This document shows positions 43,526 to 52,498 of a DNA stretch of 64,000 nucleotides, one piece after another. The translations under genes were made by a program, and so were the position numbers. The stretch covers positions 85,960 to 149,959 of the forward strand of contig NZ_KI912467.1 in assembly GCF_000518645.1 (NCBI RefSeq), written 5' to 3'. Positions within the stretch are counted from its first letter, which is position 1, and each line of letters opens with the position of its first letter. The notes beneath the pieces are model-generated. The model saw only the letters and a program-made list of their open reading frames with translations, was not told the origin of the DNA and ran no database searches. Source of the stretch: Curvibacter gracilis ATCC BAA-807 (GTDB lineage Bacteria > Pseudomonadota > Gammaproteobacteria > Burkholderiales > Burkholderiaceae_C).

Positions 43526-44317
43526 TCAGAGCCCGTCCAGCAAGGCGGGCAGGCCCTGGGCCGAGGGGCAGCGCAGCAGCACATCGGCCAGTGCATCAAG
43601 CTCGGTGGGTTGGGGGTTGAGCACCACCACCCGGGCGCCGGCCTCTCGGGCCGTGAACACCAGACCGGCCGCCGGGTACACCGCACCGGCGGTGCCCACC
43701 ACCAGCATCACATCGCATGCCGAAGCCGCTTGCTCGGCCGCGCGCAGCGGCGCCTCAGGCAGCGACTCGCCAAACCAGACCACACCCGGCCGAACCAGAC
43801 GGCCACAGGCCCGGCAACGGGGCGGATGGCCAGGCACCAGGGCCGTCACATCACAAGGCACCCCCACGGGGTGGGGCAGCTCACAGGCCGCGCCAGGGCC
43901 GCCCAGCCAGTGGTCTTCAAAAATATGGCCATGCAAGGCCAGCACATCGGGGCTGCCCGCGCGCTGGTGCAGCCCATCGACGTTTTGCGTGATCAGGGTG
44001 AGACGACCCGGGTGGGCCTGGGCAAAGGCGGCCAAGGCGCTGTGCCCGGCATTGGGCTGGACGCGGGCAATGGCCTCACGGCGAGAGCCATACCAGCCCC
44101 AGACCAGGGCCGGATCGGCGCGAAAGCCGACTTCGGTCGCCAGTTGCTGGGGGTCGAATTGTGCCCACAGGCCCTGCTGGGCATCGCGAAAGGTGGGCAC
44201 GCCCGACTCGGCACTGACCCCGGCCCCGGTGAGCACGGCCACCCGCTGGGCCTCGGCCAGCCAGCCGCGCACCTGGGCCAGCGAAGCGGCCAGGGCATCG
44301 ACCGGGTCTGTGGCCAT
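43526..44317 (-). CDS. cobB: Sir2-family NAD-dependent protein deacylase
   Basis: A 263-residue sirtuin. NAD-binding and catalytic motifs are AVLTGAGVSAESGVPTFRDA, TQNVDGLHQRAG and the catalytic HGHIFE. The zinc module shows only one clear C-x2-C pair (CRACGRLVRPGVVWFGE); the first pair is replaced by isolated cysteines (AACELPHPVGVPCDV), so metal binding may differ. The ATG overlaps the rlmB stop as TGATG, which fixes the start and indicates translational coupling to rlmB. Confidence 0.88.
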   Translation of the reverse strand: MATDPVDALAASLAQVRGWLAEAQRVAVLTGAGVSAESGVPTFRDAQQGLWAQFDPQQLATEVGFRADPALVWGWYGSRREAIARVQPNAGHSALAAFAQAHPGRLTLITQNVDGLHQRAGSPDVLALHGHIFEDHWLGGPGAACELPHPVGVPCDVTALVPGHPPRCRACGRLVRPGVVWFGESLPEAPLRAAEQAASACDVMLVVGTAGAVYPAAGLVFTAREAGARVVVLNPQPTELDALADVLLRCPSAQGLPALLDGL

Positions 44318-45051
44318 CACAGGCGTTGGCGCAGCGCCTCGTACAGGCACACGCCGCTGGCCACCGACACGTTGAGGCTTTCCACCGCGCCATGCATGGG
44401 GATGTTGACCAGTTCGTCGCAGGTCTTGCGCGTGAGTTGGCGCATGCCGTCACCCTCGGCACCGAGGACCAGGGCGGTCGGGCCTTTGAGGTCCACCTGG
44501 TAGAGGGTCTTGGGCGCATCGCCACAGGTGCCGATGCACCAGATGTTGCGTTCCTTGAGCTCGCCCAGGGTGCGCGCCAGGTTGGTGACCATGAAGTACG
44601 GCACGGTTTCGGCAGCCCCGCTGGCCACCTTGGCCACGGTGGCGTTGATGCCGGCCGCGTGGTCCTTGGGGGCGATCACGGCGTGCGCGCCAGCCCCGTC
44701 GGCCACCCGCAGGCAGGCCCCCAGGTTGTGCGGATCGGTGATGCCATCGAGCACCAGCAGCAAGGGCGGCTCCTTGATCTGGTCGAGCAGATCGTCCAGC
44801 GACTTGACCTGGGCCACGGCCTCGACCCGGGCGGCCACGCCCTGGTGGCCATGGCTGCCGGCCAGCTTGGCCAGGCGCAGGCCGTCGGCCTCGATCAGGC
44901 GCACGCCGGCTTCGCGCACGCGCTCCAGGAACTGGCGCATGCGCGCATCACGGCGCGTGGGCTCGAAGTAGATTTCGATGATGGTCTGGGGCGCGGTCTT
45001 GAGCCGCACGCCCACGGCGTGAAAGCCGAACAGCACTTTGGGGGATGACAT
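44317..45051 (-). CDS. rlmB: 23S rRNA (guanosine-2'-O)-methyltransferase RlmB
   Basis: A 244-residue SPOUT-class methyltransferase that methylates G2251 in the P-loop of 23S rRNA using S-adenosylmethionine. It has an N-terminal RNA-binding part (VLFGFHAVGVRLKTAPQTI) and the three SPOUT motifs: LDGITDPHNLGACLRVADGAG, ALVLGAEGDGMRQLTRKTCD, and IPMHGAVESLNVSVASGVCLYEA, which form the knot. It is coupled to the downstream cobB gene. Confidence 0.94.
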   Translation of the reverse strand: MSSPKVLFGFHAVGVRLKTAPQTIIEIYFEPTRRDARMRQFLERVREAGVRLIEADGLRLAKLAGSHGHQGVAARVEAVAQVKSLDDLLDQIKEPPLLLVLDGITDPHNLGACLRVADGAGAHAVIAPKDHAAGINATVAKVASGAAETVPYFMVTNLARTLGELKERNIWCIGTCGDAPKTLYQVDLKGPTALVLGAEGDGMRQLTRKTCDELVNIPMHGAVESLNVSVASGVCLYEALRQRL

Positions 45052-45080
45052 GGGGCCCGATTATCCCTGCACTGCGCCGC

Positions 45081-45773
45081 TCAGACGCCAGCGGGCTGAA
45101 TCCGACCGGCTTCGATGGTGATGCGGCGCTCGCAGCGCGCGGCAATCGCCTGATCATGGGTGACCAGGACCAGGGTGGTGCCGAACTCGCGGTTGAGCTC
45201 GAACATCAGCTTCATGACGGTGTCGCCGGTGGCGAAGTCCAGGCTGCCAGTGGGCTCGTCGGCCAGCAGCACCGCAGGTTCGACCACAAAGGCACGCGCC
45301 AACGCCACGCGCTGCTGCTCACCGCCCGACATGACGCGGGGGTAGTGGCCCAGGCGCTGGCCCAGGCCGACGTGGCGCAGCATCTCGGCGGCGGCCGAAC
45401 GGGCGTCACGGCGGCCGGCCAGTTCCAGGGGCAGCATCACGTTTTCAAGCGCGGTGAGGTTGCCCATGAGCTGGAAGCTCTGGAACACAAAGCCCACGCG
45501 CCGGGCCCGCAAGGCCGCCCTGGCGTCCTCATCGAGCGCGAACAGGTCGTGGCCGTCCAGCCGCACCGTGCCCTGGCTGGGGGTGTCCAGCCCGGCCATG
45601 ATCGACAGCAAGGTGCTCTTGCCCGAGCCGGAGGCCCCCACAATGGCGGCAGTCTCCCGGGGCGCCAGTCGGAAATCGATGTCACGCAGAATGTCCAGCG
45701 TGCCCGTGGAATCGGTGACCGACTTGAAAACGTGTTCGACCGAGACGATCGCAGGCGAGAGGGCTTCAGACAT
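45081..45773 (-). CDS. ybbA: ABC transporter ATPase of the YbbA/LolD group
   Basis: A 230-residue ABC ATPase. Walker A is GASGSGKST, the signature is [14 protein letters not shown], Walker B is [12 protein letters not shown] and the H-loop is VLVTHD. It is divergent from the tesA-like gene, the same ybbA/tesA pairing seen in E. coli, where YbbA works with the large permease YbbP. No permease lies on this strand within the window, so the cognate membrane protein must be elsewhere. The ATG at 45773 and the tesA ATG are only 24 bases apart. Confidence 0.88.
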   Translation of the reverse strand: MSEALSPAIVSVEHVFKSVTDSTGTLDILRDIDFRLAPRETAAIVGASGSGKSTLLSIMAGLDTPSQGTVRLDGHDLFALDEDARAALRARRVGFVFQSFQLMGNLTALENVMLPLELAGRRDARSAAAEMLRHVGLGQRLGHYPRVMSGGEQQRVALARAFVVEPAVLLADEPTGSLDFATGDTVMKLMFELNREFGTTLVLVTHDQAIAARCERRITIEAGRIQPAGV

Positions 45774-45797
45774 GAAAGGTTGGGCGTGTTGAATGCA

Positions 45798-46484
45798 ATG
45801 AAGAGGCAACTGGCCAAGCCAGTTGGAGTGAACGCTCGGCGTCACTTTATCCTGAGCGGCGTCAGTCTGATGGTGGCGGGGTCATGTGGCGCCCTGATGA
45901 AGGCCCAGGCCGCCCCAGCCCCCTCAACACCCACGGTGCTGGTGGTGGGCGATTCGCTGAGTGCCGAGTACGGCTTGCGCCGCGGCAGCGGCTGGGTGGC
46001 GCTGCTGGCCGACAAGGCGCTGGCGGAAAAGCCCGGCTTCCAGGTGGTCAACGCCAGCATCAGCGGCGACACCACCTCGGGCGGCCGGGCCCGGCTGGGG
46101 GCCTTGCTGGCCCAACACAAGCCGCAGGTGGTGGTGATCGAGTTGGGGGGCAATGACGCCTTGCGCGGCCTGCCGATCAAGATGACCGAGGACAACCTGA
46201 CGCAGATGGTGCGCGCCTGCCAGAAGGCTGGCGCCCGGGTGTTGCTGGTGGGGATGCAGGTGCCACCGAACTATGGGGCCACCTACACCGAAGATTTTTC
46301 GCGCACCTTTGCCCGTGTGGCCGCGGCCGAGAAGACCGCGCTGGTGCCGTTTTTGTTGAAGGGCATCGCCGACGGGCCCGATGCAGAGCGCCTGTTCCAG
46401 GCCGATCGCATCCACCCCCGGGAGGAGGCGCATCCACGGATGCTGGCCAATGTGTGGCCCGAACTGCGTCGGCTGTTGAAATAA
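45798..46484 (+). CDS. tesA: GDSL-type lysophospholipase/thioesterase TesA
   Basis: A 228-residue SGNH hydrolase exported to the periplasm: the N-terminal RRHFILSGVSLMVAGSCGA resembles a Tat or Sec signal. Block I is VVGDSLSAEYG with Ser53 as nucleophile, block II has Gly in SISGDTTSGG, block III is ELGGNDALRG and block V is ADRIHPREEAH with the catalytic Asp and His. It hydrolyses acyl-CoA, lysophospholipid or aryl esters. The adjacent divergent ABC ATPase is the normal E. coli neighbour. Confidence 0.9.
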   Translation: MKRQLAKPVGVNARRHFILSGVSLMVAGSCGALMKAQAAPAPSTPTVLVVGDSLSAEYGLRRGSGWVALLADKALAEKPGFQVVNASISGDTTSGGRARLGALLAQHKPQVVVIELGGNDALRGLPIKMTEDNLTQMVRACQKAGARVLLVGMQVPPNYGATYTEDFSRTFARVAAAEKTALVPFLLKGIADGPDAERLFQADRIHPREEAHPRMLANVWPELRRLLK

Positions 46485-46494
46485 GCCTTGGCGA

Positions 46495-46683
46495 TCAGGC
46501 CTGAGGAGCGTCTCCGGCAGGAGGTGCCTCGGCACTGGCTTCGTCAGCGTCTTCAGGCTCGTCGGCCTCTGGCGGCAGCCCCAGGGCCTTGCGATCCGCC
46601 TTGGCCTTGAGTTTTTCTTCTTTTTTGCGCTTTTTCGCCAGTTCTTTTTGACGCTTTTCGTAGCCGTAATTCGGTGTTGCCAA
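46495..46683 (-). CDS. Small highly charged conserved hypothetical protein
   Basis: A 62-residue protein, Lys/Glu-rich in its first half (YGYEKRQKELAKKRKKEEKL), with an acidic Pro/Ala-rich tail. The TTG start has a near-perfect ribosome site (AAGGAGA, 7 bases upstream), so I consider the gene real. I recall similar short proteins starting MATPNYGYEKRQ in other Burkholderiales. It probably forms a helix binding nucleic acid or ribosomes, but no function is known. It converges with tesA over 10 bases. Confidence 0.75.
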   Translation of the reverse strand: MATPNYGYEKRQKELAKKRKKEEKLKAKADRKALGLPPEADEPEDADEASAEAPPAGDAPQA

Positions 46684-46736
46684 GTCGGGTTCTCCTTATC
46701 GAGTTGAAGTCCACTGTAACACCCGCCGGATGGCGC

Positions 46737-47609
46737 TCAGCCCGCAGAGGGCGCCGTGCTGCCACCGGGTGCAGGCGGCCAGTGCACGGCGCCACGGTAG
46801 GCATGCCAGCTGGCATGGCCCAGCCAGGGGCCCACCAAGACGATGCCAGCCCCCCAGGGCCACAGCGCGGCCACCACCAAAGCGGTGATCAGCGCGCCCC
46901 AGAACAGCATGATGCCGGTGTGGGTGAAGACCACCCGCAAGCTGGTGATGGCCGCCGTGATGGCGTCGGTGTCGCGGTCCAGGATCATGGGGATGGACAC
47001 CACCGCCATCGAATAGACCAGGCTGGCAAAGACGCCACCGACCACCGTGTAGACGGCGACAAACTCCCAGTTGTCCGGGTTGAAGATGGCGTCGATGACG
47101 CCGGTGGTGGAAGGCATGCCGGTGTTGAAGAACACCGCAAACACCACCAGGGAGGCGCGCCCCCACAGCAGTTCCAGCACGATCATGACCAGCACCAGCA
47201 TGGCCATGCTGCCCAGATGCCGGTCCCAGCAGGTGATGGACAGGCCGAGCTCGGGCCGCAGGCCGGCTTCGCGGCGACGACTCACGTCGTACAGGCCCAT
47301 GGCCATGAACGGCCCCACCAGCAGGCAGCCCGAGGCGATCGACATGGTGTACTCGGGGCTGCTGCGAAACACCCAGCCCAGCACCAGGGCCATGCCCCAG
47401 AAGCACAGACCGTAAAACAGGGCAATGCCCGGGGCGGCGGCCACATCCTGGGCACCGCGCTGCAACCAGCGCAGGGGGTCGGCCCAATGCAAGGGCGCCA
47501 GGGTCAGGCTGTCGGCTTCGGCGCTGTCGGGGTGGTGGACCGGGGCGTCCAGGGGCGCCGGGGTGGCGGCGGGCCCATGGAAATCAGGGTGCGGCAGGGG
47601 TGCGGCCAT
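46737..47609 (-). CDS. DUF2189-family integral membrane protein
   Basis: A 290-residue protein with an N-terminal hydrophilic region of about 55 residues followed by six probable membrane helices, for example GIALFYGLCFWGMALVLGWVF, MAMLVLVMIVLELLWG and ALITALVVAALWPWGAGIVL. The segments ADPLRWLQRGAQDVAAAPGI and GPFMAMGLYDVSRRREAG are typical of DUF2189 (YciC-like) proteins. Function is unknown. It follows the cystathionine-lyase gene by about 110 bases on the same strand. Confidence 0.85.
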   Translation of the reverse strand: MAAPLPHPDFHGPAATPAPLDAPVHHPDSAEADSLTLAPLHWADPLRWLQRGAQDVAAAPGIALFYGLCFWGMALVLGWVFRSSPEYTMSIASGCLLVGPFMAMGLYDVSRRREAGLRPELGLSITCWDRHLGSMAMLVLVMIVLELLWGRASLVVFAVFFNTGMPSTTGVIDAIFNPDNWEFVAVYTVVGGVFASLVYSMAVVSIPMILDRDTDAITAAITSLRVVFTHTGIMLFWGALITALVVAALWPWGAGIVLVGPWLGHASWHAYRGAVHWPPAPGGSTAPSAG

Positions 47610-47716
47610 GGCGGGAGCTTCCTTTCAATGGCCCGGAGAACCCGGGGCATGCCGCAGGCTAGCCCGGCAGGGCCCACCGCGGTACTCAGGAAACTACCAA
47701 GCTGGCCGCAAATCGC

Positions 47717-48946
47717 TCAACGATCCGACAGATGCGAGGCCAGCGCCTGCGCCAGGTCGGCCTGCAGATCCTGCACCGCCTCCAGCCCGATCGAAAAGCG
47801 AACCACGGTGCCCGGCCGGAGATGGGCTTGCGGCCGGCTGCGCATGCTGGCCAGGTGGTAGGGCACCACCAGGCTGATGGGGCCGCCCCAGCTGTAGCCC
47901 AGCTTGAACAGGCGCAAGGCATCGCAAAAGGCGTCCACCTGGGCAGCGCTGTAGCGCTGGTCGACCACGATGCTGAACAGCCCGGCGGCCAGGGCTGGCT
48001 GCCCCTGGGTGCCACACAGCGCCTGCCAGTGGCCATGGCCCGGCGCCCCCTCCAGGGCCGGGTGCAGCACCTGGGCCACGGCGGGCTGGGCTTGCAGCCA
48101 GCCGGCCAGCGCACGGGCCGCCTGATCATGGGCCTGGTAACGCAGGGCGATGCTGGGCAGCGAGCGCAGCACCGACTCGACATCGTTGGCACCCACGCCC
48201 AGACCCAGGCGCATGTGGGTGCCCTTGAGGCGCACATGCAAGGCGTCATCGCGGGTGATGATGCTGCCCATCAGCACGTCGCCACCGCCACTGGGGTACT
48301 TGGTCAGGGCCTGCGCGCTGATGTCCACGCCCCAACCCTGGCCGAAATCGAAGGGCTTGAAGGCCAGACCGGCGCCCCAGGTGTTGTCGAGCGCGCTGAT
48401 CACGCCGCGCTCGCGGCAGATCGCCGTGAGCGCCGGCAGGTCGGGGAACTCCATCGTGACCGAGCCGGGGGCTTCCAGCCAGACCAGGCGGGTGCGCGGG
48501 CTGATGCGATCGGCCAGATCGGCCGGGTTCAAGGGGTCGTACCACTGGTGGGCAATGCCCCAGCGGGCCAGCTCGCCCTCGGCCAGCGCCTTGTTGGGGC
48601 CATAGGCGTTGTCCGGAATCAGGATTTCGTCGCCCTGGCTGAGCAGCGCCAGGGCCACATTGGCCAGGGCCGCCAGGCCGCTGGGCACCAGCAGGCATTG
48701 CAGCCCGCCTTCCAGTTGGCACAGGCGCTCCTCGAGCGTGAAGGTGGTGGGCGTGCCGTGCAGGCCATAGGTGTAGCCCGAACGGCTGCGCCAATCGCGG
48801 TTTCGCATGGCCGCGGTGTTGGCAAAAATCACGGTCGAGGCCTTGTGCACGGCCGGCTGCGGGGCCTGAAAGCCAAGCGGCGGCTGGTAGGGATGGTGGA
48901 TCAGCTGGGTGATCGGATCGCGGGAGTCGGGGCTTGAATCGGTCAT
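47717..48946 (-). CDS. metC: Cystathionine beta-lyase (Cys/Met PLP-dependent family)
   Basis: A 409-residue PLP enzyme of the transsulfuration family, most like MetC, which splits cystathionine into homocysteine, pyruvate and ammonia. The lysine binding PLP lies in ALTKYPSGGGDVLMGSI; other markers are SRSGYTYGLHGTPTTFTLEERLCQLEGG in parts, SALDNTWGAGLAFKPFDFG and FSIGLEAVQDLQADL. The first block LIHHPYQPPLGFQAPQPAVHKASTVIF (in parts) is typical of MetC. It is divergent from the SulP transporter gene. Confidence 0.88.
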   Translation of the reverse strand: MTDSSPDSRDPITQLIHHPYQPPLGFQAPQPAVHKASTVIFANTAAMRNRDWRSRSGYTYGLHGTPTTFTLEERLCQLEGGLQCLLVPSGLAALANVALALLSQGDEILIPDNAYGPNKALAEGELARWGIAHQWYDPLNPADLADRISPRTRLVWLEAPGSVTMEFPDLPALTAICRERGVISALDNTWGAGLAFKPFDFGQGWGVDISAQALTKYPSGGGDVLMGSIITRDDALHVRLKGTHMRLGLGVGANDVESVLRSLPSIALRYQAHDQAARALAGWLQAQPAVAQVLHPALEGAPGHGHWQALCGTQGQPALAAGLFSIVVDQRYSAAQVDAFCDALRLFKLGYSWGGPISLVVPYHLASMRSRPQAHLRPGTVVRFSIGLEAVQDLQADLAQALASHLSDR

Positions 48947-49033
48947 GGTGCGATGTTATCTCTGCCCACCGCCGCATGTTGCCGGGCGGTGCTTGTGGTA
49001 GCTTCAACGGACAACACCCCCGCACTGCCCGTC

Positions 49034-50731
49034 ATGAGGCAGGCACCGAGCCCGGAAGCCGCTGTGAAAAACGACCGATTGCATCGCCTGTTCCCATTCC
49101 TCAACTGGCCACGGCCCTCCCGTGACACCCTGCTGGGCGAGTTTTCCGCCGGCATGACGGTGGGGCTGATGCTGCTGCCGCAGGGGGTGGCCTATGCCGC
49201 CCTGGCCGGCATGCCGCTGGTCACAGGCATTTACGCCTCCATCGTGCCGGCCGTGGTGGCGGTGCTGTGGAGTTCATCCACCCGGCTGGGTGTGGGCCCG
49301 ACGGCGCTGAGCAGCCTGTTGATCGGGGCCTCGCTGTCGGGTCTGGCCGAGCCGGCCAGCGACACCTGGGTGGCGCTGGCAGTCTGGCTGGCCCTGATGT
49401 CAGGGAGCTTGCAATTGCTGCTGGGCCTGGGGCGCTTCGGTTGGCTGCTGAACCTGGTGAGCTCGCCCGTGCTCTCCGGTTTCACGCAGGCGGCGGCCTG
49501 GCTGATCCTGGCCTCGCAGATGCGGGCGCTGACAGGGCTGGCCCCCGACAGCAGCGACTGGTTGGCGCTGAGCCAGCATGACCTGCTCTCACTGGGGTTC
49601 GGCGTCGGCTCACTGGCGGCGCTTCTGCTGGCCAAGCGCTTCGTGCCACGCTGGCCGGCCGCCATGATCATCGTGGTGGCGGCCGGTACCCTCAGTGCCA
49701 GCCTGGGGTTTGCCGAATCGGGCGGCGCGGTGGTGGGCGCCCTGCCCTCCGGCCTGCCCCATCTGTACTGGCCTGGCGGGCTGTCGATGAACGCCTTTGG
49801 TCAACTGGTGATGCCGGCCCTGGTGATCACGCTGATCAGCTTTCTCGAAACCGCCTCCAGTGCCAAGGTCGAAAACCAGCGCGGCGGCACGCAATGGAAT
49901 GAGAACCAGGACCTGATCGGCCAGGGCCTGGCCAAGATCGCCTCGGGTTTGAGCGGCTCGTTTCCCATCAGCGCATCCTTCTCGCGCTCGGCCATCAATC
50001 TGTACGCGGGCGCCAAGACCGGCTGGGCCACCCTGTTCTCGGTGTTGCTGGTGATGGTGGTGCTGCTGTTTCTGACACCTTACATGTACCACGTGCCCCA
50101 AGCCGTGCTGGCAGCCATCGTGGTGGCGGCCGTCTTGAACCTGGTGCGTCCGATGCAGCTGATCGGCCTGTGGAAGATCTCCCGGGTTGAGGCGCTGACT
50201 GCCGGGGCCACCTTCGTGCTGACGCTGGCGACGGCGCCGCAGCTTTATTGGGGCGTGCTGGCCGGCCTGGTGGCCAGCCTGACCCACTTCCTGTACCAGC
50301 GCCTGCACCCCCGCATCATCGAGGTGGGCCTGCACCCCGATGGCAGCCTGCGCGACCGCCACCTCTGGCACCTGCCCCCGCTGGCCCCGCATCTTTACGC
50401 CCTGCGCATGGATGCAGAACTTGACTTTGCCTCGGCCAGCACGCTGGAGCGCAACATCGTCGATCACCTGGCCCGGCACCCGGACACACGATGCGTCTGT
50501 CTGTACGCCCAACCCATCAATCGCATCGACGTGACCGGGGTGGAGGCCTTTCAACAAATCACGCTGATGCTGCATGAGCGCGACATCACACTGGTGATCA
50601 GCGGCCTGAAGTTACCGGTGGATACGGTTTTGCGGCGCGCCGGATGCCTTAAAGAGGGCCCACTGCTGAAAACCTGCCGTACCGATCTCGAAACGCTGAC
50701 AACCGTGCAAAACTTGCCGTCAAACGGGTAA
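49034..50731 (+). CDS. SulP-family sulfate/anion transporter with STAS domain
   Basis: A 565-residue inner-membrane anion transporter. The SulP core contains GEFSAGMTVGLMLLPQGVAYAALAGMPLVTGIYAS in parts, TRLGVGPTALSSLLIGA and SGSFPISASFSRSAINLYAGAKT, with about 12-14 helices. Residues after about 440 form a cytoplasmic STAS domain (DASFASAST-like and INRIDVTGVEAFQQI). ATG 49034 is chosen; the frame is open upstream but that part overlaps the divergent metC promoter. Transport of sulfate, bicarbonate or carboxylates is possible; specificity is not visible. Confidence 0.88.
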   Translation: MRQAPSPEAAVKNDRLHRLFPFLNWPRPSRDTLLGEFSAGMTVGLMLLPQGVAYAALAGMPLVTGIYASIVPAVVAVLWSSSTRLGVGPTALSSLLIGASLSGLAEPASDTWVALAVWLALMSGSLQLLLGLGRFGWLLNLVSSPVLSGFTQAAAWLILASQMRALTGLAPDSSDWLALSQHDLLSLGFGVGSLAALLLAKRFVPRWPAAMIIVVAAGTLSASLGFAESGGAVVGALPSGLPHLYWPGGLSMNAFGQLVMPALVITLISFLETASSAKVENQRGGTQWNENQDLIGQGLAKIASGLSGSFPISASFSRSAINLYAGAKTGWATLFSVLLVMVVLLFLTPYMYHVPQAVLAAIVVAAVLNLVRPMQLIGLWKISRVEALTAGATFVLTLATAPQLYWGVLAGLVASLTHFLYQRLHPRIIEVGLHPDGSLRDRHLWHLPPLAPHLYALRMDAELDFASASTLERNIVDHLARHPDTRCVCLYAQPINRIDVTGVEAFQQITLMLHERDITLVISGLKLPVDTVLRRAGCLKEGPLLKTCRTDLETLTTVQNLPSNG

Positions 50732-50816
50732 AGCAGGCAAGAAGTACCACAATTTGTCACTTATCTCCAAGGGGCGTACTGTTAAACTTCGCAAAACTCT
50801 TGTCCCTCCTCAACCC

Positions 50817-51590
50817 GTGTCCCCCTCCCAGGCTCCTGCACCGATTGACCTCAGCAGTCTTCGTCTCGACACCGCCCTGGCGTTGCTGGCACAAGATGAG
50901 GAATTGCACTCCCCCACACCCGAAAGCACCACCGGCTATCTTCAGCACCTGATTGACGGCCTGTGTGAGTTGTCACTCAAGGACCCCCTGACCGGGCTGG
51001 CCAACCGGCGTCAATTCCGGGCCGTTCTGGAACGCGAAGTCGACCGCGTGACCCGCACCGGAGAGTCGGCCCTGCTGCTGATGCTGGACATCGATCGTTT
51101 CAAGCTGGTGAACGACAGCTACGGCCACCCTGCGGGCGACATCGTTCTTCAATCGGTGGCCAACACGCTGGCCAACTGCGTGCGCCCCATGGACACCCTG
51201 GCCCGCTATGGAGGCGAGGAGTTCGCCGTGGTCCTGCCGGGCTGCCAGGCCGCCTTCGGACGTGCCGTGGCCGAGCGCATCCGATCCATCGTGGAGTCCA
51301 CCCCCATCACCATCGCTCCGGGTGTGGCCATCAACGTGACCGTGAGCATTGGAGGGTCGTTCACCCTGCCCTGGGTGCGATCGCCGATATCCCTCTGGAT
51401 AGAGCGAGCGGACCACCAGTTGTACCGGGCGAAATCGGAGGGTCGCAACCGTGTCTGCCTGGATTTCCCGCCAGACAGCACGGTCAGTGCAGAAGAAAAG
51501 GGTTTGCTGTTCTACGACGTCCCCGATCAGGACGATGTTGGAACTTCAACCGATCAAAGTGACCCGGCCGACAGCGCCAACCGAAAGTGA
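50817..51590 (+). CDS. Diguanylate cyclase (GGDEF)
   Basis: A cytoplasmic GGDEF protein making cyclic di-GMP. The active site reads RYGGEEF, with a product-inhibition site RPMD five residues upstream; DPLTGLANRRQF and MLDIDRFKLVNDSYGHPAGD are the metal- and GTP-binding motifs. The N-terminal 60 residues have no recognised sensor and no membrane helix. I use GTG 50817; an in-frame TTG 50754 coincides with a TTGTCA that, with TACTGT 17 bases later, forms a plausible promoter. A flagellar-type ATPase follows 4 bases after the stop. Confidence 0.87.
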   Translation: MSPSQAPAPIDLSSLRLDTALALLAQDEELHSPTPESTTGYLQHLIDGLCELSLKDPLTGLANRRQFRAVLEREVDRVTRTGESALLLMLDIDRFKLVNDSYGHPAGDIVLQSVANTLANCVRPMDTLARYGGEEFAVVLPGCQAAFGRAVAERIRSIVESTPITIAPGVAINVTVSIGGSFTLPWVRSPISLWIERADHQLYRAKSEGRNRVCLDFPPDSTVSAEEKGLLFYDVPDQDDVGTSTDQSDPADSANRK

Positions 51591-51594
51591 ACAG

Positions 51595-52404
51595 ATGAGC
51601 GAAGCGCTGAAAACCACCCCTGCGGAAGCTGTGTCGGCCAAGGTTCTGGCCATCACCAGCGGCAAAGGCGGCGTCGGCAAGACCTTTGTCGCGGCCAACC
51701 TGGCGGCGGCGCTGACCCGCCGCGGCCAACGCGTGCTGGTGCTGGATGCCGACCTGGGCCTGGCCAATCTGGACGTGGTGCTGAACCTGCACCCAAAGGT
51801 CACGCTGCACGATGTGTTCACCGGCAAGGCCACGGTGGACGAAGCCATTGTCAAGGCCCCGGGCGGCTTCAGCGTGTTGCTGGCCGGCTCGGGCATGGTC
51901 GAATACTCGCGCCTCACCCCTGAAGTGCGCGATGAATTTGTGCGCGTGCTGCGCAGCCTGCTGCCGCGCTTTGACGTGGTGCTGCTCGACACGGGCGCCG
52001 GCATTTCCGACGTGGTGTTGTTTGCGGTCTCGCTGGCCGGCGAGGTGTTGCTGGTGGCCACGCCTGAGCCCACCTCCCTGACCGATGCCTACGCCGCCAT
52101 CAAGGTGCTGTCGATGCAACAAAAGCGCCGCCAGGTGCGCATGATCATCAACCAGACCGTCCGCCCGGGTGATGGCCGCGCCATCACCGGACAGCTGCAG
52201 CAGGTGCTGGACCGCTTTGTGAGCACCGACACAGGCCGCCCGGTGCGCCTGATCCACCTGGGCGACATCCCGGCCGACCCCTCGGTGCGCGACGCCGTGA
52301 TGCGCCGCCAACTGCTGTCGATCAACAACCCGAACAGCCCCGCCGCGATGGCCATCGCCCAATTGGCCAACAAGATCGACGAAACGGTGCTGATCAAGGC
52401 CTGA
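51595..52404 (+). CDS. MinD/FlhG-like P-loop ATPase
   Basis: A 269-residue ParA/MinD-superfamily ATPase. The deviant Walker A is SGKGGVGKTFVAANLAAAL, switch I includes DADLGLANLDVVLNLHPKVTLHDVF in parts, and switch II is LLDTGAGISD. The pattern resembles FleN/FlhG, which set flagellar number through interaction with FlhF and the regulator FleQ; other members control pili. It is coupled to the GGDEF gene (4-base gap), suggesting joint control of motility and c-di-GMP. No flagellar structural genes are in the window, so the exact role is open. Confidence 0.85.
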   Translation: MSEALKTTPAEAVSAKVLAITSGKGGVGKTFVAANLAAALTRRGQRVLVLDADLGLANLDVVLNLHPKVTLHDVFTGKATVDEAIVKAPGGFSVLLAGSGMVEYSRLTPEVRDEFVRVLRSLLPRFDVVLLDTGAGISDVVLFAVSLAGEVLLVATPEPTSLTDAYAAIKVLSMQQKRRQVRMIINQTVRPGDGRAITGQLQQVLDRFVSTDTGRPVRLIHLGDIPADPSVRDAVMRRQLLSINNPNSPAAMAIAQLANKIDETVLIKA

Positions 52405-52498
52405 GGCCGGGCATGTCCCGGGTATGCCCCCGGCATGGCCGCAGGCCATGCCTCAAGCCTCCTCAAGCCGCCGGGAGCGCTGCCCCCGGCAAGCGCCC

